Assembly (NCBI GenBank): GCA_903935095.1 | Contig: CAIZQH010000022.1 | Span: 34,963-98,962, forward strand | From: an uncultured Flavobacteriales bacterium | Lineage (GTDB): Bacteria > Bacteroidota > Bacteroidia > Flavobacteriales_D > Crocinitomicaceae | DNA: 64,000 nucleotides | Reading direction: 5' to 3' | In this document: positions 54,730-62,257 of the stretch, piece after piece | Numbering within the stretch: position 1 is the first letter of the stretch | How the letters are laid out: every line of letters begins with the position of its first letter | Made by a program: the position numbers and the translations under genes | The notes under the pieces: generated by a model | Database searches by the model: none | What the model was told of the DNA's origin: nothing | What the model saw: the letters and a program-made list of their open reading frames with translations, nothing else

Positions 54730-55180
54730 AATAAACCAAAATTGAAGTGAGGCTTGCGTTCACCGCCAATCCCAGTAGAATCAACGGAAAAGTCTCCCAT
54801 CGTTTTCCATAGAATTTTGCCACTACGATACAACCTACGGGTATAGAAAGGAAAAAAGGCGCATAAAAACATATTCCCACCTGACCAAATTTCATTTTTA
54901 TACGCACTATAAAGCGATTCATGCGTGTGAATTTTCTCTTTTTCGGTGGCATAATGTTGTTAGCCATCATTTCCTGATGTTTTCGTGCCGTTCTTTTTTT
55001 CAGAAAAAGCAGAATGATGTCACTCGCAAAATAACTTCCCAAAGCACATACTGCCCCGCCAGCGAATGCTGCCAAAACAGTTTCAAAATAAGTCATTCCT
55101 AAATGTGGTCCTGGAACGGTAGAAACGGAAAACTTAATCGTTGCAAGAAAAAATATCGACCAAAAACCTGTCCAATTCAT
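54719..55180 (-). CDS. Small polytopic membrane protein, unknown function
   Basis: The 153-residue protein has hydrophobic segments near residues 6-22, 32-56 and 100-120 and a final one at 132-152, with a strongly basic loop between (KKRTARKHQEMM...PPKKRKFTRMNRF). It resembles the small multidrug-export/DedA-like class in its FGQVGICFYAPFFLSIPVGC segment, but the match is weak. It lies between upp (2-nt gap) and the YjjG-type gene (11-nt overlap). Transport of a nucleobase-related compound would be a guess from context only. Confidence 0.8.
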   Translation of the reverse strand: MNWTGFWSIFFLATIKFSVSTVPGPHLGMTYFETVLAAFAGGAVCALGSYFASDIILLFLKKRTARKHQEMMANNIMPPKKRKFTRMNRFIVRIKMKFGQVGICFYAPFFLSIPVGCIVVAKFYGKRWETFPLILLGLAVNASLTSILVYFVF

Positions 55181-55182
55181 AT

Positions 55183-55830
55183 TTAAAGTTTAACGCCATA
55201 AGCAAGATCACCTGCATCACCTAATCCCGGAACGATGTACGATTGAGCCGTTAATTCTCGGTCTATTGCACCTACCCAAATTTCTGTATTGGCGGGCAAT
55301 GTGGACTTGATGAGTTCCAAAGCTTCCGGTGCTGCAATGGCTGCAACAATGTGAATTTGGGTGGGATTCCCCATTTTTCGCAATGCTTTGTATACAGCCA
55401 ACATCGAGCTTCCAGTTGCCAGCATCGGATCACTAATAATCCAAATACGCTTGTCCAAATCTGGTGCAGCTAAGTATTCAACATGAATGTCAAATTCCTC
55501 TGCCGTTGTGTGTTTTCTGTAGGCTGAAATAAATGCACTGTCCGCGCGATCAAAAATTCGCAACAAACCACTATGCATGGAGAGTCCAGCTCGTAGAATG
55601 GTGGCTAGAACAGGTGTTTCTGCTGGAACTTCTGCATGTGAAATTCCAAGAGGCGTTTGTGTTTCCAATGTTTTTGCAGCCAGTTTTTTAGAAAGCTCAT
55701 AGCCCAAAATCTCAGCTATTCGCTCCATATTCAAGCGAAAACGCACTGGATCTTTTTGAATTTCCACATCTCTGATTTCGCTCATAAAGCGATTGAAAAT
55801 GGAAGATTGAGTTGAATTATTGTGAATCAT
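55183..55830 (-). CDS. upp: Uracil phosphoribosyltransferase
   Basis: Upp makes UMP from uracil and PRPP. The 215-residue protein has the PRPP-binding loop IISDPMLATGSSM and the uracil-binding C-terminus YIVPGLGDAGDLAYGV, both diagnostic. The first ~13 residues (MIHNNSTQSSIFN) lie upstream of the usual family start, but no better start codon is evident. It is the first gene of a minus-strand operon with a small membrane protein and a YjjG-type nucleotidase. Confidence 0.95.
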   Translation of the reverse strand: MIHNNSTQSSIFNRFMSEIRDVEIQKDPVRFRLNMERIAEILGYELSKKLAAKTLETQTPLGISHAEVPAETPVLATILRAGLSMHSGLLRIFDRADSAFISAYRKHTTAEEFDIHVEYLAAPDLDKRIWIISDPMLATGSSMLAVYKALRKMGNPTQIHIVAAIAAPEALELIKSTLPANTEIWVGAIDRELTAQSYIVPGLGDAGDLAYGVKL

Positions 55831-55892
55831 CTGTTGCTGTTATAAATTTTTATTGGAAATTATTGGAATTATAAAAAACAAGCCAAGGATCT

Positions 55893-56108
55893 TTATTGTT
55901 CATTCATGCACTCCATGCTTTCATTGTACCAATTTATCTGTTCTGAATCCGCCAAAGATTCCACATGCTTTTCACACGCTGCTGCTAAATCAGCATCTTG
56001 ATCCTTCATATTTTTCATGAGATTATTCCCGCAATCACAAGCTGTTGGTGCTTTTGAACAGGCAAAAAGCGATAGGACTGTCAAACAGATAAAAAGATGT
56101 TTTTTCAT
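55893..56108 (-). CDS. Small Cys-containing lipoprotein
   Basis: The 71-residue precursor has a lipoprotein signal with lipobox Leu-Phe-Ala-Cys17, followed by a short mature part with a Cys-Asp-Cys (near residues 24-26), one Cys in AACEKHVES and one in MECMNEQ. Four mature-part cysteines besides the lipidated one suggest two disulfides. No family is recognised. It is divergent from the DUF6702 gene. Confidence 0.75.
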   Translation of the reverse strand: MKKHLFICLTVLSLFACSKAPTACDCGNNLMKNMKDQDADLAAACEKHVESLADSEQINWYNESMECMNEQ

Positions 56109-56179
56109 GCCATGAAGTTACAAAAGCAAAGTGAAATGGACTTACTTAAACTTCATTAATTTTTGTATTTTCGCAGTAG

Positions 56180-56722
56180 ATGTTTAAACCGGCTCTCTTT
56201 CTTTTTGTATTCATCTGTATGCTAGTCCCTTCTACAAGTTGGTCACATCAGTTTTATTTCGCACTCGCGGAAATTGAATATAACGAGATGGCTCAATCAT
56301 TTGAAGGTTCAGTAGTCGCAACAGCTCATGATTTAGAGCTTACTCTTATGAACTCCTACGGACTACAAACAAAATTAGAGAAAGTAACTCCAAAATCTTC
56401 CGAAGTAAAAATCATTGAACGCTATTTGAATCAATTTTTAACGCTTCGCTATGGCTGCGCATTAGATTCGAACGCTATTGATGCATATTGTACCGCTGAT
56501 TGGAGTATTGAGTCCTTTCAAATCTTGAAGAACGGCACCATTGAACTCTACTTTTCGGCACCAGCAAAAACCATTTATACGCTTGTTCAAGTGGACTTTC
56601 GTTTTTTGATGGAGTCTTTTCCAGATCAACAAAATAAGCTAACTTTTATCTATCGTGAAGTCCGTAAAACACAAAGTTTTACAAAAACACAATCCCAACA
56701 CTATTTTGCGCTAAAACCATGA
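56180..56722 (+). CDS. DUF6702 family exported protein
   Basis: The 180-residue protein has a signal peptide ending near Thr-Ser-Trp-Ser, then a beta-rich domain with HQFYFALAEIEYNEMAQSFEGSV and HDLELTL, which fits the DUF6702 family. Its stop overlaps the M1 peptidase ATG (ATGA). From memory this gene often precedes an M1 peptidase gene in Bacteroidota, which suggests a shared role in the envelope. A TATTTTCG box lies at 56166-56173, 6 nt before the ATG. Confidence 0.82.
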   Translation: MFKPALFLFVFICMLVPSTSWSHQFYFALAEIEYNEMAQSFEGSVVATAHDLELTLMNSYGLQTKLEKVTPKSSEVKIIERYLNQFLTLRYGCALDSNAIDAYCTADWSIESFQILKNGTIELYFSAPAKTIYTLVQVDFRFLMESFPDQQNKLTFIYREVRKTQSFTKTQSQHYFALKP

Positions 56723-59022
56723 AAACTACACTCATCTCTTCCCTTCTGTTGCTTTTAAGCTTCCAAATTTCTGCACAGAAAAAATTTGCACAATTGGACC
56801 AGGAATTACCGACACCAAATGAATTTCATGCCGCATCTGGAGCGCCAGGACACAACTATTACCAACAAAAAGCTGATTACAAAATGAACTTGGTGATTGA
56901 TGATGCCTCACAAAAATTAAGTGGTTTTGAAACGATTACCTACACCAATAACTCACCTGATAGATTGGATTATTTATGGCTGCAATTGGACCAAAACATC
57001 TACGATGAAAACTCGGATACGAAATTAATCGAAGTGGAAAAAATGGAGGATTTCAAGTCCATGGGGGACATTCGTAAACGTGATTTCAAATACGACGGCG
57101 GATTCAAAATCGAGCAAATTACCAATACATCTGGACAGAAACTTTCGTATTTCATCAACAAAACGATGTTGCGCATTGACTTAGAAAAACCATTGATGCC
57201 ACATACGAGCATTACCTTCCAAGTGAAATGGTGGTACAACATTAACGACCGCATGCAAGTGGGAGGACGCTCAGGATATGAGTATTTCGAAAAGGACCAA
57301 AATTACTTGTATACGGTGGCACAGTTTTTTCCAAGAATGTGTGTCTACAACGACGTTACTGGTTGGCAGAACAAACAGTTTTTAGGACGAGGTGAATTCA
57401 CCTTGCCTTTCGGAGACTATGAAGTAAACATTACTGTTCCTGCGGATCACGTTGTTGCAGCGACAGGTGAATGTCAAAATTATGCGAGTATTCTAACTGC
57501 CGACCAAAAGAAACGATTGGAACAAGCCCGAAAATCAGATGTCCCAGTCATTATTGTCACACAAGCGGAAGCGGAAAAAGCGGAATTAGATAAATCCAAA
57601 AAAACAAAGACATGGACCTACAAAGCAACGAATGTGCGTGACTTTGCCTTTGCGACTTCACGTAAGTTTATTTGGGATGCGCAAAACATGCCGGTGGATG
57701 GTAAAAATGTCTTGTGTATGTCCTATTATCCGAAAGAAGGAAATCCACTTTGGGAAAGATACTCAACAAAACTAGTGGCACATACCATCAAAACTTATTC
57801 GAAATTTACGGTTGATTATCCCTATCCAGTGGCCATCTCTGTTCACAGTAAATGGATTGGAATGGAATACCCGATGATTTGTTTCAATGGTGGACGTCCA
57901 GAAGCGGATGGAACGTATACTGAAGGAGAGAAATACGGCATGTGGGGAGTGATCATTCACGAAGTTGGACACAATTTCTTCCCGATGATTATCAATTCAG
58001 ATGAACGTCAATGGACATGGATGGATGAAGGATTAAACACCTTCGTCCAATATTTAACAGAACAAGAATGGGAACGTGGATATCCTTCACGACGTGGGCC
58101 TGCATATATGATGGCGGATTACATGCGTGGCGATAAAAGTACAATTTCACCCATTATGACAAATTCAGAGTCCATCATGCAATTTGGAAACAATGCCTAT
58201 GGAAAACCAGCAACGGCGTTGAACATTCTTCGTGAAACCATCATGGGACGAGAATTATTCGATTATGCCTTTAAAACCTATTGTGAACGTTGGAAATTCA
58301 AACATCCAACTCCAGCTGATTTCTTCCGAACAATGGAAGATGCCTCCGCTGTGGATTTAGATTGGTTTTGGAGAGGTTGGTTTTACGGAACGGACAATGT
58401 AGACATCACAATCGATGATGTGAAGTGGTTTCAATTGAATACGATGAATCCAAGCATTGAAAAAGGAATAAAAGAAGAACAAAATGCGCAAAAAGATCCA
58501 TTCATTGGTGACACACGTAATAAGACAAGCATTGCAGAAACGGTAAATGAAAAAGATCCAAACATCGATGATTTTTACGGGAACAGAAACATCTATTTTG
58601 TAGATGCTTTGGACAAAAAGGAATACGAAGAATTTTGTGCAAAATTAGATGCGAAGGATTTGGCGTATTTAAATTCCAATAAACAATTCTACGAAATCAG
58701 TTTTAAAAATGTTGGTGGACTTGTGATGCCATTGATTATGGAATTTACCTTCGCGGACGGAACAACCGAAGTTCGTCGCATTCCAGCAGAAATTTGGAGG
58801 GTTTACGAGGAGAAAGTAAGCAAAGTATTCATCTTCGACAAAGAAGTGAAATCGTTCCGTTTGGACCCATTCTTAGAAACGGCAGACACAGATTTGAACA
58901 ACAATACGTGGCCTCGTGAAATGCAAGCGACTCGTTACCAATTGTACAAACAAGAACAAACGAGAAAAGAAAATCCAATGCAGCGTCAGATACGAGTGGA
59001 GGAACTTCAGAAGAAAAATTAA
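56719..59022 (+). CDS. M1 family metallo-aminopeptidase, exported
   Basis: The 767-residue zinc peptidase has a signal peptide (1-19, ending Ile-Ser-Ala-Gln). The zinc site is complete: H414-E415-x-x-H418 followed by E437 in WMDEGLN, i.e. HExxH-x18-E. The exopeptidase motif reads GMEYPM instead of GAMEN, as in other Bacteroidota members. The N-terminal beta-saddle spans about 45-290, with a Lys/Glu-rich insertion near 255-290. No T9SS domain is present, so it is probably periplasmic. It is coupled to the DUF6702 gene by an ATGA overlap, and its stop overlaps the convergent DUF1501 gene. Confidence 0.93.
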   Translation: MKTTLISSLLLLLSFQISAQKKFAQLDQELPTPNEFHAASGAPGHNYYQQKADYKMNLVIDDASQKLSGFETITYTNNSPDRLDYLWLQLDQNIYDENSDTKLIEVEKMEDFKSMGDIRKRDFKYDGGFKIEQITNTSGQKLSYFINKTMLRIDLEKPLMPHTSITFQVKWWYNINDRMQVGGRSGYEYFEKDQNYLYTVAQFFPRMCVYNDVTGWQNKQFLGRGEFTLPFGDYEVNITVPADHVVAATGECQNYASILTADQKKRLEQARKSDVPVIIVTQAEAEKAELDKSKKTKTWTYKATNVRDFAFATSRKFIWDAQNMPVDGKNVLCMSYYPKEGNPLWERYSTKLVAHTIKTYSKFTVDYPYPVAISVHSKWIGMEYPMICFNGGRPEADGTYTEGEKYGMWGVIIHEVGHNFFPMIINSDERQWTWMDEGLNTFVQYLTEQEWERGYPSRRGPAYMMADYMRGDKSTISPIMTNSESIMQFGNNAYGKPATALNILRETIMGRELFDYAFKTYCERWKFKHPTPADFFRTMEDASAVDLDWFWRGWFYGTDNVDITIDDVKWFQLNTMNPSIEKGIKEEQNAQKDPFIGDTRNKTSIAETVNEKDPNIDDFYGNRNIYFVDALDKKEYEEFCAKLDAKDLAYLNSNKQFYEISFKNVGGLVMPLIMEFTFADGTTEVRRIPAEIWRVYEEKVSKVFIFDKEVKSFRLDPFLETADTDLNNNTWPREMQATRYQLYKQEQTRKENPMQRQIRVEELQKKN

Positions 59023-60566
59023 ATCTTTTGAAACGCGACTAATTCACGCATGTTCGTCGATGTAATCAAGAAATAATAATGTCCAGCTGGAAGTTTCGAC
59101 GTTTCCATGGCCAATTCTTGTTTTCCTGTTGCCAATTGTCCATCAAAGGCCTGTGCAATGGCTTTTCCTTGTTGATCGACGATGAAAATTTGGTATTGTT
59201 CACCTTTCGCTTGAAAACGCAAGGTCGTGTTTGACGGAGTCGGATTTGGATAGGCCAAGGGTTTTTGCTTTTGGGCCTCTTGCTCTGAAATACCCACACT
59301 ACATCCAGATAATACATCAAGATACGTGATGTTTTGCTCAAACAAGGCTTGAATACTTGCTTCAGGAGCTTCAAACCAATCCCGTAAAATGGACGCATAG
59401 ATATTACGAAAATCAATCTGCATCGGTACACCTGCTTGTTCATTGATTTGACTGTCAATCGTTGGATTTGATCCAATAATTCCCGTATTCACGCAGTTTC
59501 CAAACAACATAATTGGCGCTGCATCTCCGTGATCCGTTCCAAAGGAACCATTGCTCGCTATTTGACGTCCAAATTCAGAGAAGGTCATTCCGGCTACGCG
59601 CTGTTCCAATCCTAAGAGTTGTAAGTCATTTTGAAAAGCAGCAACGGCATCTGAGATCATTTCTAATAACAATGCATGACTACCATCTGCCAGACTATTT
59701 TGGTCTACTTGCGAATCGTGGGTATCAAAGCCACTTATGTTGATGATGTATACTTTTGTTTGGAGTCCTCCAGAAATCATTTGCGCAATGTACTTAAGCT
59801 GAACGGCCAGAGGATTCAATGGATCATATAAGTTGGATAAAGAATTCCCGGCATTTGCGGAGGCACTTATTGACGTTCCGTATTCGTTGGTTTGATTGAT
59901 TAAGGTGGAAATGTATTCAATGTGGGAACCGTAATACGTTCCATCATTCGTTACATTCGTCAAAAGTAAATTCGAGGTGTTAAACGGGTCATTCACCGCA
60001 TGAGAGAAATTTCCCATTAATCCTTGACAAGTCGTAGATACTTCAGAACCCATTGATATAGCGAATGGATCGGGGAAATTGGCATTTGGATAATCCGCTG
60101 GAAAATTTGGATAGGTACTATCGAAATAACGTCCCAACCATCCGCTCGTTTGATTAATGTCTAATGCTCCGGTTGTCCAAATATCCATGGATCGAAAATG
60201 AGATCGGTTTGCTTCGGGATAGCCCACATTTTGTATAATGGACAATTTACCGTTGTTGAACATGTCCTGCATTCCCGTCATCTTTGGATGAAGCGCAACA
60301 TCGGAAGTCAAGTTTAATAACTGATTTTGAGGAATGAGAATGTTTGGACGTTGCACCATCAAATTGGCATATTGATCAATAGGAAAGATCATGTTCAATC
60401 CGTCATTTCCTCCATTCATGCGAATGAGCACAAGGACACGATCCTCCGCATTTTTTGAATACTCAAACAATTCTTTTGAAATTGCTTGCATGGAAAATCC
60501 ATTGGAAACAAACGGTAGGGACAGCGATGCTAAGGAAGCATTTTTAAGGAAGTCTCTTCTTTTCAT
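59019..60566 (-). CDS. DUF1501 protein with twin-arginine leader and T9SS type A sorting domain
   Basis: The 515-residue protein starts MKRRDFLKNASLASLSLPF, a twin-arginine (Tat) type leader. The body is a DUF1501 domain with the alkaline-phosphatase-like fold (LIRMNGGNDGLNMIFP; YIINISGFDTHDSQVDQ; GMTFSEFGRQIASNGSFGTDHG with its Asp/His residues). The last ~75 residues form a T9SS sorting domain starting LAYPNPTPSNTTLRF. A protein with both a Tat leader and a T9SS tail should fold or bind a cofactor in the cytoplasm, then pass the outer membrane. It lies 2 nt downstream of the DUF1800 gene; the two families are regular neighbours. Confidence 0.9.
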   Translation of the reverse strand: MKRRDFLKNASLASLSLPFVSNGFSMQAISKELFEYSKNAEDRVLVLIRMNGGNDGLNMIFPIDQYANLMVQRPNILIPQNQLLNLTSDVALHPKMTGMQDMFNNGKLSIIQNVGYPEANRSHFRSMDIWTTGALDINQTSGWLGRYFDSTYPNFPADYPNANFPDPFAISMGSEVSTTCQGLMGNFSHAVNDPFNTSNLLLTNVTNDGTYYGSHIEYISTLINQTNEYGTSISASANAGNSLSNLYDPLNPLAVQLKYIAQMISGGLQTKVYIINISGFDTHDSQVDQNSLADGSHALLLEMISDAVAAFQNDLQLLGLEQRVAGMTFSEFGRQIASNGSFGTDHGDAAPIMLFGNCVNTGIIGSNPTIDSQINEQAGVPMQIDFRNIYASILRDWFEAPEASIQALFEQNITYLDVLSGCSVGISEQEAQKQKPLAYPNPTPSNTTLRFQAKGEQYQIFIVDQQGKAIAQAFDGQLATGKQELAMETSKLPAGHYYFLITSTNMRELVAFQKI

Positions 60567-60568
60567 CG

Positions 60569-62143
60569 TTAGATTGTTTGGAATTGTGGCATTTTTAAAA
60601 TCACGTTCATCAATGCTTGCATGCGTTGCATCACCGGATTGGAAACTACTGTGTTCGTAGGGTCATTCGAATAATCAGTATACTGAATCGTCCATTCGAA
60701 ATCTGGAAGTCCACCCGTTAGAATCAATTTCAGGGTCATCTTATCCATCGCATCAATGGCTTTCGGAAAGAATACGTCACAAATATCATCGATGACTTGA
60801 GGGGCATTTGACGGATCCGATAATCCATTTAAAAAGCCCAAATGATTTATTTTTAACACATTTGTTCCAATTGGCACACCTGTATATACAAGCGCTGAAA
60901 CGATGTCAAAGCGTTTTTTTATATACGTAGAATTGATCCAGAGCTTTGAATAAGCCGGTGCTTGATAGTAAGCGGTCCAGCCAGCAACACTTGGAGGAAC
61001 AATGTAAGATTGACCCATCGTATCTGCTACATAATACATGGAAATGTACGTTTGATAATCTCCCACCAATCCAAAATTCGGAATGGTTTGGGTTGGATTT
61101 AAAACACCCATCATCATTTCTAAGGGATTACGAATAATGGCACCCCTGATACTCATATCATAGAAATGATCACTTGTCAGCAATTGCTGCATGACAGGTA
61201 ATATTTCGAAGTTACTATTGATGAAGGTCTGCGCAAGGACATCAATTACATCCGTTTGAATCGTGGATGTTATATCGTAATTTACAAAATAACGGTAAAG
61301 CTTCGCGCAAATGTATTTCGCCACTTGAGGTTGTGCGAAAATCACATCGATGTAATTCGCATATTCCGTTGCTCCTGCAGCAGGTAAAACTTGACTATTA
61401 AAATGATAGGAAAGCGTTTTACTGGTATTATCATGTAAAATGGGATTAAAAATCGCCGTTGCTTGCGTTTCCGTGCTGCTTCTGATTCCAGTTACGGTAT
61501 ATCCCGTAAGGATTTTTGCTCCGGCTGCAACATCGGTCTCCGTGTAGGTAGAATAATCACCCGCAGCAATTTGATTTCCTTTTCCAATAGAAAATAACTC
61601 TAATAGTTCACGAGAATAATTTTCGTTTGGTGAGAAGACATTGTTTGTCGCACCGTTTAAGAAAAGCAACATGGCCGGATGAACGGTTACATCTTTGATT
61701 AGTTGTTTGAAATTACCCAAGGAATTTTGACGCAATAGATCGATAAAATGGTACATTGCTCGAGCTTCTGCTGTTGCCGTTACCCCAAAATGATTCTGCC
61801 AAAAGAATGCCATTTTTTCCGCGATGCACAATTGCTCTTGGTTCATGTTTTTAGTAATCCATGCACCCAAGGACTTAAAACGTGCATTCTCTGTTTGTTG
61901 ATTCTGAATTTGATTGGCAGGATAAACGGCATTTACCCAAGAACTGCCTTGTGGGACAATAGTCTCCCCTGCATCGTAGGCCAAAGGTTCACCCGAGATC
62001 GGAATTTGTAAAATGGAACTCACGGTCGCATTCATACCATTCGAAACTGCTGACAATATCTGCTGATTCGTCGCGCCAAAAGTTGTTCTTCTCAATAAAT
62101 GAGCCGCTTCCGCTTTTGTCCAAGGTCCTGTGTAAACTTGCAT
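60569..62143 (-). CDS. DUF1800 family protein
   Basis: The 524-residue protein shows the DUF1800 signatures: AEAAHLLRRTTFGATNQQI near the start, EKMAFFWQNHFGVT, NENYSRELLELFSIGKG and PSVAGWTAYY. I use the ATG at 62143 (MQVYTGPWTKAEAAHLLRR). An upstream start at 62230 adds 29 residues rich in Lys, Phe and Ser that do not resemble a normal signal peptide. The protein thus has no clear export signal, although its partner DUF1501 has one. It might be carried out as a complex. The function is unknown. Confidence 0.87.
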   Translation of the reverse strand: MQVYTGPWTKAEAAHLLRRTTFGATNQQILSAVSNGMNATVSSILQIPISGEPLAYDAGETIVPQGSSWVNAVYPANQIQNQQTENARFKSLGAWITKNMNQEQLCIAEKMAFFWQNHFGVTATAEARAMYHFIDLLRQNSLGNFKQLIKDVTVHPAMLLFLNGATNNVFSPNENYSRELLELFSIGKGNQIAAGDYSTYTETDVAAGAKILTGYTVTGIRSSTETQATAIFNPILHDNTSKTLSYHFNSQVLPAAGATEYANYIDVIFAQPQVAKYICAKLYRYFVNYDITSTIQTDVIDVLAQTFINSNFEILPVMQQLLTSDHFYDMSIRGAIIRNPLEMMMGVLNPTQTIPNFGLVGDYQTYISMYYVADTMGQSYIVPPSVAGWTAYYQAPAYSKLWINSTYIKKRFDIVSALVYTGVPIGTNVLKINHLGFLNGLSDPSNAPQVIDDICDVFFPKAIDAMDKMTLKLILTGGLPDFEWTIQYTDYSNDPTNTVVSNPVMQRMQALMNVILKMPQFQTI

Positions 62144-62257
62144 ATGTTCAATTATAAAGTTAAAGCTAAATGAATTGAATGAGAAAAGCAACTTTAATTT
62201 TTTTAAACGTTTGATATTCATTAACTTCAACTACTAATTGACTTCAGCTTGTATACA

